In this document: positions 1 through 5,246 of the stretch, in pieces
Position numbering within the stretch: position 1 is the first letter of the stretch
Layout: every line of letters starts with the position of its first letter
From: Bog-793 sp035625025
Lineage (GTDB): Bacteria; Actinomycetota; Acidimicrobiia; Acidimicrobiales; Bog-793
NCBI GenBank assembly: GCA_035625025.1
Contig: DASPQJ010000008.1
Coordinates: 1-5,469, forward strand
DNA: 5,469 nt
Direction of reading: 5' to 3'
The notes under the pieces: generated by a model
Seen by the model: only the letters and a program-made list of their open reading frames with translations
Databases searched by the model: none
Told to the model about the DNA's origin: nothing
Position numbers and translations under genes: made by a program

Positions 1-313
1 CGCACACCGGAACGAGTGAACCCGCCGATACGGGACAGAGCGCGTCTGAGAGCTCCGCCGGCTCATTCCGCAACGAATCCTGGGAAACGAGCCGTACGCC
101 AGAGCGCCACCTCGAGGGCAACGCCGTCTTCGAACATCCAAGTTTTCGCGCGCCGTCGCCTCGAAAGAGTCGGGGCCGACCGGCCAAGCCGGACGAGCGA
201 CCCATGGTCCACGCCGGGCTCACGACGGATGATGTCCCTTTTCACCCCCAGCAGGAATGTCCGCCTCTGCGACGAGGTGGTTATGCCGCGTCGCCAACGA
301 CAACGTTGTGCTA
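1..313. other. Left-edge region without a recognisable gene
   Basis: I see no supportable gene here. The plus-strand reading frame that runs through it gives an Arg/Ser/Pro-rich translation and continues antisense into the reductase gene. The minus-strand frame at 63-245 would start at GTG with no Shine-Dalgarno sequence and gives no recognisable domain. A short perfect palindrome, ACAACGTTGT at 300-309, sits just beyond the reductase stop codon. It is too short and lacks a T-run, so I do not call it a terminator. The segment could be the spacer downstream of the reductase or hold regulatory sequence for a gene outside the window. Confidence 0.5.
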
Positions 314-1099
314 CTAGCGCAAAGAGAGCCCGTCGAGGCGGCGCATTGATTCAGCGTCGAGCGAGAAGTCGAAGATGTCGAAGTTCTCGGCAATGCGATC
401 TGGCTGGCCGGACTTCGGAATGACGATGATGCCGTGCTGGACGTGCCAGCGGAGCACGACCTGTGCCGGGGAGACCCCATGCGAGGCGGCAATCTCGACG
501 AGCACGGGATCGTCGAGGCGGCTCCTCTTCAGCGGGCTGTATCCCTCGAGGACTACGTGGCGCTGGTCGAGCGCGCGCTGCTGGGCAGGATCATGGAGGT
601 ATGGGCTCCAGGGGACCTGATTGACTTCGGGAACTTCACCGACGGTCTTCGTGAGGTCGTCGATTTCTTCGATGCTGTAGTTGCTCACCCCGATCGCCCG
701 GGCAAGACCCTCGTCGCGTGCCGCAAGCATCTCCCGATAGATCGACCGCGAGGTGGCCCGTGCTGGAGGCCAGTGGATCAGCCAGAGGTCCACGTAGTCG
801 ACTTGGAGTTCCGCAAGGCTCCTTTCGATCGACCCCCTCGCGCTCTGAGCGTCGGGCCAGAGCTTGGTCGTGATGAAAAGTTCCTCACGGTGCAGTCCAC
901 TATCGACGAGCGCGAGACCCACCTCGTGTTCGTTCTTGTAGAGCGTGGCGGTGTCGATGTGGCGATAGCCCACCCGCAGCGCGCCGAGCACCGCCTGACG
1001 GGCGAGCCTGCCGCGCATCTGCCAGGTTCCGAACCCGACGATCGGCATCGGCCTGCCACTGCGCAGCGTGACACTCCCGGTATCCGCTTCAGAGGCCAA
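314..1099 (-). CDS. Aldo/keto reductase (2,5-diketo-D-gluconate reductase-like)
   Basis: This 261-residue protein is a single-domain NADPH-dependent oxidoreductase of the aldo/keto reductase (TIM-barrel) superfamily, which reduces aldehydes and ketones in the cytoplasm. The catalytic tetrad is complete: Asp49 and Tyr54 in HIDTATLYKNE, Lys79 in TTKLWP and His109 in LIHWP. Cofactor-site elements are also present: GVSN at 137-140, Gln161, GYSPL at 186-190, and IPKS at 227-230 followed by Arg235, Glu238 and Asn239. The pattern fits the prokaryotic AKR5-like group, but the substrate cannot be read from sequence. The start is TTG, chosen because a perfect AGGAGG lies 7 nt upstream; the next Met (residue 18) would cut into the first barrel strand. 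The protein stops soon after the family LDGL element, so it is somewhat short and lacks most of the usual C-terminal substrate loop. It diverges from the c-di-GMP gene. Confidence 0.92.
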   Translation of the reverse strand: MASEADTGSVTLRSGRPMPIVGFGTWQMRGRLARQAVLGALRVGYRHIDTATLYKNEHEVGLALVDSGLHREELFITTKLWPDAQSARGSIERSLAELQVDYVDLWLIHWPPARATSRSIYREMLAARDEGLARAIGVSNYSIEEIDDLTKTVGEVPEVNQVPWSPYLHDPAQQRALDQRHVVLEGYSPLKRSRLDDPVLVEIAASHGVSPAQVVLRWHVQHGIIVIPKSGQPDRIAENFDIFDFSLDAESMRRLDGLSLR

Positions 1100-1106
1100 C
1101 CTCGTC

Positions 1107-1112
1107 CCTCCT
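1107..1112 (-). promoter_or_regulatory. Ribosome binding site deciding the TTG start
   Basis: On the minus strand this reads AGGAGG, a full match to the anti-Shine-Dalgarno sequence, with 7 nt to the TTG codon at 1097-1099. It supports TTG as the true start of the aldo/keto reductase. Confidence 0.85.
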
Positions 1113-1154
1113 GGCTAGCTGCGAAGGGGAGGTTATCCGGGCTCGGCGCGGAAC

Positions 1155-1177
1155 CTTGCTCCGGGCCCGCGAGCAAG
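1155..1177. promoter_or_regulatory. Stem-loop in the reductase leader
   Basis: CTTGCTC at 1155-1161 and GAGCAAG at 1171-1177 are perfect inverted arms of 7 bp around a 9-nt spacer that contains the palindrome CGGGCCCG. On the minus strand this lies about 55 nt upstream of the reductase start, so it would be in the 5' leader if transcription begins upstream of it. It could be an RNA hairpin or a DNA operator. There is no T-run, so it is not a classical terminator or attenuator. Confidence 0.4.
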
Positions 1178-1224
1178 CTCCCGACGCGACGAGTACCCCC
1201 AGCTTTGGAAAATCACACTCAACC

Positions 1225-1266
1225 GATGCGTGCATCCAGACACTGAACAGTGGTCGAAATTTGACC
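1225..1266. promoter_or_regulatory. Cluster of three adjacent dyads, candidate operator region
   Basis: Three dyads lie almost end to end. GATGC-GT-GCATC at 1225-1236 and CACTG-AA-CAGTG at 1241-1252 are perfect with 5-bp arms, their centres 16 bp apart. GGTC-G-AAATTT-GACC at 1252-1266 is symmetric except for one extra G. They lie in the divergent region between the reductase and the c-di-GMP gene, about 125-170 bp upstream of the reductase start. Arrangements like this commonly bind dimeric regulators. No regulator gene is present in the window, and the three arms differ in sequence, so they may not be sites for one protein. Confidence 0.35.
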
Positions 1267-1489
1267 TTTTCTGCATCGGGCGCCTCCCGGCAATTGCTCA
1301 TATCTGTTCTCGGCACCTCTGGAATCGATCCTTCTGAGCCACCGGCGGCAGGCGCTGGACCGGGCGTTCCCGCCTCTCGATTCGACCCCAGATTCCTGCG
1401 CGTGGTCGTGGAAGACCCTAGTCCTCCGGTCAAGGTGACGTATTTTTGTCATTTTCGCTGAGCAATTTGCATTTAAAACACCGACCCCA

Positions 1490-1520
1490 TTGACGGTCAC
1501 AATTACTCTAATTGTGTGAT
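1490..1520 (+). promoter_or_regulatory. Candidate promoter of the c-di-GMP gene
   Basis: TTGACG at 1490-1495 is a good -35 hexamer and sits in an AT-rich island (about 1438-1535) that stands out from the GC-rich surroundings. The best -10 at a workable distance is TGTGAT at 1515-1520, but the 19-nt spacer is long and the match is weak. If correct, transcription would start near 1527, leaving a leader of about 105 nt. The operator-like repeat at 1498-1516 would then fall between the two hexamers. Confidence 0.3.
1498..1516. promoter_or_regulatory. Perfect inverted repeat, candidate operator
   Basis: CACAATT (1498-1504), a 5-nt centre ACTCT, and AATTGTG (1510-1516) form a perfect 7-5-7 inverted repeat. 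It begins three bases after a TTGACG -35-like hexamer and lies 115 bp upstream of the c-di-GMP gene's ATG. Symmetry and position fit a repressor site for a dimeric regulator. Its AT content makes it unlikely to be a stable RNA hairpin. The binding protein is unknown. Confidence 0.45.
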
Positions 1521-1543
1521 CGCATTTCAGGTATCAGATCACA
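1515..1543. promoter_or_regulatory. Second inverted repeat, TGTGATC / GATCACA
   Basis: TGTGATC at 1515-1521 and GATCACA at 1537-1543 are perfect inverted arms separated by 15 nt. The outer pentamers TGTGA and TCACA recall CRP/FNR-family half-sites, but those have a 6-bp spacer, whereas here 19 bp separates them, so a standard CRP site is not supported. The left arm overlaps the right arm of the 1498-1516 repeat, giving alternating half-sites TCACA, TGTGA, TCACA. Confidence 0.3.
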
Positions 1544-1613
1544 GCGGCCGGTCGGTGTGCACTCTCCGCTCGGACGGGAACCAGCGCTACGTCGCCCATT
1601 TGAACCTCGTGCC

Positions 1614-1626
1614 GGAGGGGAGGGGG
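1614..1626 (+). promoter_or_regulatory. Purine-rich ribosome binding site for the PAS-GGDEF-EAL gene
   Basis: GGAGGGGAGGGGG ends 5 nt before the ATG at 1632. The upstream in-frame TTG at 1512 has no Shine-Dalgarno sequence, and the 40 residues it would add resemble no domain, so this site favours the ATG. Confidence 0.7.
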
Positions 1627-1631
1627 ACGCG

Positions 1632-3470
1632 ATGACCCAGCGGGCAAGATCCAGTCCTCACTCGCCGCATGCTTCGCGTTCGCGAGAGGAACTTGAGCGT
1701 CTCTGCATGCACAACCTTCTCGACAACTCCGAAGAGCGCGTCTACTTCAAGGATCTGGACAGCCGTTTCATCTTTATCAGCAAGGGCTACATCGCCGGAG
1801 ACGCGCCAGGGCTGTCGGAATCGGACCTCATCGGTAAGACGGACTTCGACATCTTCAGCGAACCGCACGCCCGTGCCGCATTCCAGGACGAGCAGCGCAT
1901 CATCCGAACCGGCAAACCAATCCTCGGAAAGATCGAGCGCGAGACGTTCCGTGACCGTCCGGACGCTTGGGTCTCGACGACCAAGCTTGCCCTTCGAGAC
2001 GACGATGGCCGCATCATCGGCACCTTTGGCATCTCACGGGACGTGACCGCTCAGATCGAAGCGGAGGAGGCCCTCACCTATCAGTCGATGCACGATTCTG
2101 TGACGGGCCTCACCAACCGGGTCGCGCTGATGGACCGGCTGTCCCAGGCCCTCGCCGGCCTGGAGCGACACCACGGCCGGGTTGGCCTGTTGTTCATCGA
2201 CCTCGACAACTTCAAGGCGATCAACGACGCACTCGGACACGAGACCGGGGACGAGGTGCTCGTCGAAGTCGCCAGACGGCTCTCGCGCGTGACAAGACGG
2301 GCCGACACCGTCGCTCGCTTCGGCGGGGACGAGTTCGTGGTGCTCTACACCCTTGGCGAGAATGACGACCCACGTATTTGCGGTCAACGGATCCTGCGCG
2401 TGATCGGCCGGCCCATCGTCAAGAACGGTCTCGACGTCACGGTGACGGCCAGCGTGGGGATCGTCGTCACCAATGACCCGATCGCCGCGCCCGGTGAGCT
2501 CCTCCAGGACGCCGATGTCGCCATGTATGAAGCCAAGGAAGCAGGAAAGAACTGCCTCCGCGTCTTTACCCCTTCGCACCGCGCCCGCGCGGTGGCGAAT
2601 CACGTGCTCGAGCTCGAACTCCGAGATGCGCTCGAATCTTCGCAGCTGTTTCTCGAGTACCAGCCCTTGTTCACGATCGCGGACGGTTCCCTGTGCGGCG
2701 TCGAGGCTCTCGTCCGCTGGCACCACCCGACGCGGGGGATCGTCCCTCCACTCGAGTTCATCCCCCTGGCCGAGGAACTGGGACTTATCGGAAGAATCGA
2801 CGCCTTCGTCTTTGACGAAGCCTGTCGCCAACTCGCCGAGTGGCTGGAGGAAGCCGACTGGCCGAGTGACTTCACGATGGCAGTGAACATCTCGGGCACC
2901 GAACTGACCGATCCGGGCCTCGCCGCGCAGGTCGATCGAGCGATCGCGCAGCACGGTATCGACCCGTCGCGCCTCTGCCTCGAGGTGACCGAAACCAGCC
3001 TCGTCGGCGAGGACAGCGACGCGGAGGCCACGCTGCCGAAGTTGTCAGCTCTCGGGGTGCGTCTCGCCCTCGACGACTTCGGGACGGGTTACTCGACGCT
3101 TCTGCGCCTCCAACACCTCTCGGTCGACATCTTGAAGATCGATCGCAGCTTCGTCGAACACATCGGACGGAGTGCTCGTGACCGCCAGATCGTCGCCGCC
3201 GTCACGGCGATGGCCCATGCGCTTGGAATCCTCGTTGTGGCCGAGGGGATTGAAACCAGTGAACAGCTGGACGAGCTCGCAGTGCTCAACTGCGATGTGG
3301 GCCAGGGCTTTCTCTTCGCTCACTCCCTCCCGCCTGAAGCTGTCGTCGAATTCCGACGCGGCACACGAGAGGGGCACGGCCCTCTGTTCAGCCCGGTGAG
3401 AATACATGCCTTGAAAGCGGGCCAAATGGTCGGTGCACCCGCGGCGGAGATCGCGATCGCCAATCGCTGA
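1632..3470 (+). CDS. PAS-GGDEF-EAL cyclic-di-GMP turnover protein
   Basis: This 612-residue protein is predicted to make and/or break the second messenger cyclic di-GMP. A PAS sensor domain spans about residues 21-145, with YFKDLDSRFIF and the GKTDFDIF segment typical of its family. The GGDEF domain (about 150-312) opens with HDSVTGLTNR and carries intact GGDEF at 231-235. RRAD at 222-225 sits exactly where the product-inhibition I-site (RxxD) is expected. The EAL domain (about 325-573) has Glu358 and Arg362 in EALVRW, Asn419, Glu451, Asp481-Asp482 in DDFGTGYSTL, Lys502, Glu538 and Gln558, so the phosphodiesterase residues also look complete. There is no signal peptide or membrane segment, so it should be cytosolic. 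A tail of about 39 residues has no recognised motif. Net activity (cyclase, phosphodiesterase or switchable) and the PAS ligand cannot be read from sequence. The ATG was chosen for its purine-rich ribosome site. Confidence 0.95.
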   Translation: MTQRARSSPHSPHASRSREELERLCMHNLLDNSEERVYFKDLDSRFIFISKGYIAGDAPGLSESDLIGKTDFDIFSEPHARAAFQDEQRIIRTGKPILGKIERETFRDRPDAWVSTTKLALRDDDGRIIGTFGISRDVTAQIEAEEALTYQSMHDSVTGLTNRVALMDRLSQALAGLERHHGRVGLLFIDLDNFKAINDALGHETGDEVLVEVARRLSRVTRRADTVARFGGDEFVVLYTLGENDDPRICGQRILRVIGRPIVKNGLDVTVTASVGIVVTNDPIAAPGELLQDADVAMYEAKEAGKNCLRVFTPSHRARAVANHVLELELRDALESSQLFLEYQPLFTIADGSLCGVEALVRWHHPTRGIVPPLEFIPLAEELGLIGRIDAFVFDEACRQLAEWLEEADWPSDFTMAVNISGTELTDPGLAAQVDRAIAQHGIDPSRLCLEVTETSLVGEDSDAEATLPKLSALGVRLALDDFGTGYSTLLRLQHLSVDILKIDRSFVEHIGRSARDRQIVAAVTAMAHALGILVVAEGIETSEQLDELAVLNCDVGQGFLFAHSLPPEAVVEFRRGTREGHGPLFSPVRIHALKAGQMVGAPAAEIAIANR

Positions 3471-3565
3471 CTCGCGAGGTCGGCCCAGGGAGGCGCGCCC
3501 CACAGGGTGCAGGTTCGCTCCCGTCCGGTTCGATTCGTGCATCCCGTGCGGACTGGAACTCTGTC

Positions 3566-3584
3566 ACGGGCGAACGTCGCCCGT
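3566..3584. terminator. Candidate terminator hairpin after the c-di-GMP gene
   Basis: ACGGGCG (3566-3572), loop AACGT, and CGCCCGT (3578-3584) form a perfect, very GC-rich 7-bp stem, 95 nt downstream of the PAS-GGDEF-EAL stop. No T-run follows on either strand. Many actinobacterial terminators lack one, so this is plausible but not certain. It could work in both directions between the convergent genes. Confidence 0.4.
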
Positions 3585-3683
3585 CCTGGAGAACGGGCCA
3601 AATCGAAACTTGCGGTCGGCTCGGCAGTCCCGCCCTGTCCGGATCACCGGGGTCGTGACACTGTCGAGACAATAAGGTGTATC

Positions 3684-3715
3684 GCCGCAAAGACATCCTC
3701 CTGCGGCTCTGCCGC
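3684..3715. repeat. Two mutually exclusive hairpins sharing one arm
   Basis: GCGGC at 3703-3707 can pair with GCCGC upstream (as GCCGCA 3684-3689 with TGCGGC 3702-3707, 12-nt loop) or with GCCGC downstream (3711-3715, 3-nt loop). Such alternatives are what RNA switches use, but no downstream gene is positioned to be controlled on either strand. It may simply be part of the termination zone. Confidence 0.3.
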
Positions 3716-3842
3716 GACTGACGAGTCGGCGTCGAACTCTTTCTCGCTGGTTTGCCCCACTCGCGCTTGCAATACAGGGCCCCGGTCCCGTCACGGGGAT
3801 GCACGGCTCTCCCGAGCGAGCGCGTGCACTTGTCGACCGTTG

Positions 3843-4232
3843 TCAGTCGGATGTGGGATCCCCGGCGCTCGGCGCCGACGCCGTCACACGAGAGTGGATC
3901 TCCTGGATTCTGGCTGAATCCGCCTGACGCTGCGCTTGGAACTCCTCGTGTGCCTTCGCCATGATCTCCGCGGTGATGTGCGGATGTTGTGACAGGACGG
4001 GGTGGTGCTTGCGACATGCCTTATAGGGCGTGCCCTCGACCCGATGCAGCCCGATCCTCCAGCAGCCTTTGTCGTGGCAATTGACATGCTTCAGGGCGAT
4101 GAACAAGGCGCCGACGAGGGTGATCTCCCCGATGTCGGAGCCGGCCCCTGACCAGAAACCGTAATGGGGACCGCTCCCGCCGATTCCGAAGAACCAGTAC
4201 AGCCAGTTGCCAATGGCATGCAGTGTCGTCAC
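3843..4232 (-). CDS. Small membrane protein with a Cys/His cluster, function unknown
   Basis: This 129-residue protein is not assigned a function. The N-terminal third is rich in Trp, Tyr, Phe and Gly (NWLYWFFGIGGSGPHYGFW, residues 9-27). A hydrophobic segment at about 37-48 could be one membrane helix. A conserved-looking Cys/His block follows: Cys52-His53, Cys57-Trp-Arg, His63, then EGTPY, Cys73 and His76-His77-Pro. Its spacing suggests a small metal site, probably zinc, which is inference. The C-terminal 86-115 stretch is polar, Gln/Glu/Ala-rich and probably helical. From memory, unverified, similar short proteins occur in actinobacteria and actinobacteriophages. The GTG start has AGAGGG 6 nt upstream. 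It is convergent with the c-di-GMP gene, and no neighbour explains its role. Confidence 0.75.
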   Translation of the reverse strand: MTTLHAIGNWLYWFFGIGGSGPHYGFWSGAGSDIGEITLVGALFIALKHVNCHDKGCWRIGLHRVEGTPYKACRKHHPVLSQHPHITAEIMAKAHEEFQAQRQADSARIQEIHSRVTASAPSAGDPTSD

Positions 4233-4290
4233 GAGGATCCCTCTCTTCGGTTCTGGCTAGGTCGCGCGCCCAGTGAGGAGTATCAGAACA

Positions 4291-4434
4291 ATGGCCCTTG
4301 CCACGAGCATTCCGGCTCCAATCATCCTCATTGCCTTTTGCGGCTCAATTCTGCTCTGCTCGATCCGGTTTTCAAAGAATCCCCGCCGATCTCGCCGGAT
4401 CGCCCTGTCCGTTGGGCGCCTCCCGATTAGGTAG
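4291..4434 (+). CDS. Possible 47-residue single-pass membrane peptide
   Basis: A short ATG frame encodes 47 residues: a short N-terminus, a hydrophobic segment at about 7-25 (IPAPIILIAFCGSILLCSI), and a strongly basic tail containing FSKNPRRSRR. That is the charge layout expected of a membrane peptide with its C-terminus in the cytoplasm. GAGGAG lies upstream, but its 10-nt spacing to ATG is long. The last 8 bases overlap the 3' end of the convergent acetyltransferase gene. Third-position GC is only about two thirds, lower than I would expect for a strongly expressed gene here. The opposite strand is also open and hydrophobic over part of this stretch, so composition alone could produce it. 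Unproven. Confidence 0.25.
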   Translation: MALATSIPAPIILIAFCGSILLCSIRFSKNPRRSRRIALSVGRLPIR

Positions 4435-4939
4435 TGGACGGACGCGGGCCGAGGAAAACGATCTCTTCGAACTCGACGCCGTCACGCAGCTTCGTCGTGA
4501 CAACCCCCGCCCGCAGCCAACCGCAGTTCTCGTAAAGACGGACGGACGCGGCGTGTGCGGCCAGAGTGTCGAGAATCGGCCAGAGTCCTCGCGCTAGTGC
4601 ATCCTGCGTCGCCACGTTCAGCAGCGATCTCCCGAATCCCTTTCCACGCTCAGCGGGAGCCACGAAGAGCCGCGCCACAACAGCAAGCCGGTCGGAGGGT
4701 TGGCCGAGGCACTCGCTCGCCAGCGCGAGGACGGCGTCCGAGCTGCGTCGGTGGAGCGCCACGTGACCGACAATTTCTCCGTCGCGTTCGGCGACCCAGG
4801 CCGCCAACGCATCCTCCGAGGCGAGGAAGTCGTGGAGGCTCCCTGTCAGATAGGCGGGGTATCTGTCGATGCCGCGAACGGCTTCTGCCACACGGACGCA
4901 GCTGTCGAGGTCGGCTTCGGCACGTAGCCTGATCTGCAC
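4427..4939 (-). CDS. GNAT-family N-acetyltransferase
   Basis: This is a 170-residue protein of the GNAT fold, which transfers an acetyl group from acetyl-CoA to an amine; the substrate is unknown. The first strand is QIRLRAEADLDSCVRVAEAV. The acetyl-CoA pyrophosphate-binding motif A is clear: VVARLFVAPAERGKGFGRSLL at 87-107, with the R/QxxGxG/A element as RGKGFG (98-103). Motif B follows as ASVRLYENCGW at 131-141. The chosen start is the GTG at 4937-4939, where the domain begins and the length fits the family, although no good Shine-Dalgarno sequence precedes it. The frame stays open to a TTG at 5075-5077, which would add 46 residues of no recognisable domain, also without a ribosome site. 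It overlaps the short ORF at 4291-4434 tail to tail and lies 194 bp upstream of the membrane-protein gene on the same strand. Confidence 0.85.
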   Translation of the reverse strand: MQIRLRAEADLDSCVRVAEAVRGIDRYPAYLTGSLHDFLASEDALAAWVAERDGEIVGHVALHRRSSDAVLALASECLGQPSDRLAVVARLFVAPAERGKGFGRSLLNVATQDALARGLWPILDTLAAHAASVRLYENCGWLRAGVVTTKLRDGVEFEEIVFLGPRPSTT

Positions 4940-5177
4940 GGCAACACATTCGCACAGACCGGAGCGTCCCTCACCTGTCGCCGCGGAAGGGACGCGAGGG
5001 TCGATAGCAACGTCCTCGATGACACTGCCGCGGAGTCGGCGTGATTCGGCGCTGATCCAGTTCGAGGGGCGCACCAACCGTTGTGATCAGGGTTGGCGAG
5101 GAGCAGGAACTTCGCCAGAAAAAGCGCGGCCCCTCCCCCGGTCAGCGGAGCACAAGAGAGTCACAACCGAGGCACCG

Positions 5178-5197
5178 CCGGTCGGCCCCCCGGCCGG
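5178..5197. repeat. GC-rich hairpin
   Basis: CCGGTCGG (5178-5185), loop CCCC, and CCGGCCGG (5190-5197) give an 8-bp stem. One position is a T-G wobble when read as plus-strand RNA; read as minus-strand RNA it is an A-C mismatch. It lies further downstream of the carbamate kinase end and may act as a second termination element. Confidence 0.35.
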
Positions 5198-5225
5198 ACG
5201 GACGGCGCGCCCAAGAACGGCGCCC

Positions 5226-5246
5226 CGGGTGGCACACCGCCACCCG
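5226..5246 (-). terminator. Candidate terminator of the carbamate kinase gene
   Basis: CGGGTGGC (5226-5233), loop ACACC, and GCCACCCG (5239-5246) form a perfect 8-bp GC-rich stem. It can be lengthened by GGCG/CGCC pairing outside a small bulge. It lies about 96 nt downstream of the carbamate kinase stop on the minus strand and is followed there by only a weakly T-rich GTTCTTG. The strength of the stem makes a terminator role likely, possibly in both directions. Confidence 0.5.

Larger units (their letters stand above)
3471..3842. other. Convergent intergenic region with hairpins, no convincing gene
   Basis: This 372-bp stretch separates two convergent genes. Reading frames cross it on both strands (for example plus 3507-3917 and minus 3564-3794), but their translations are Arg/Ser/Pro-rich, lack recognisable domains and run into neighbouring genes. 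The stretch contains several inverted repeats, listed separately, plus CCCCG (3780-3784) facing CGGGG (3794-3798), which may help end transcription of the minus-strand gene. No tRNA fold could be made around the T-loop-like GGTTCGATTC near 3527 because the flanking stem does not pair. Confidence 0.5.

Noticed and set aside
434..1246. Long 270-codon plus-strand open frame across the reductase gene
   Set aside because: It is antisense to a gene with a complete catalytic tetrad; the translation has no domain and the openness follows from GC-rich codon structure.
1515..1543. CRP/FNR-family binding site from TGTGA and TCACA
   Set aside because: The pentamers are separated by 19 bp rather than the family's 6 bp, so only the general inverted repeat is reported.
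1512..1631. TTG start giving a 40-residue longer PAS-GGDEF-EAL protein
   Set aside because: There is no Shine-Dalgarno before the TTG, it falls inside an operator-like repeat, and the added residues match no domain, while the ATG at 1632 has a strong purine-rich site.
2034..2954. 306-codon minus-strand open frame inside the PAS-GGDEF-EAL gene
   Set aside because: It is a shadow of a clearly coding strand with all its signature motifs; the antisense translation is His/Asp/Arg/Glu-rich without recognisable motifs.
3507..3560. tRNA-like T-loop sequence GGTTCGATTC
   Set aside because: The five bases on each side do not pair and no anticodon or acceptor arm could be placed around it.
3729..3758. 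Minus-strand resemblance to the start of a class I cyclic-di-GMP riboswitch (GGGCAAACC, then GAAA, then GACGC)
   Set aside because: Tempting next to a c-di-GMP gene, but the stem that should close on the GAAA loop does not pair, the AAAGCC after GACGC and the later GGTAGCC-type block are missing, and no minus-strand gene follows that it could control. A covariance-model search with the GEMM-I family would settle it.
3388..4017. Minus-strand 209-codon frame with an internal AGGAGG before ATG/TTG near 3696
   Set aside because: The AGGAGG abuts the ATG with no spacing (6 nt only for the following TTG), the translation is Arg/Ser/Pro-rich without a domain, and it runs antisense into two real genes.
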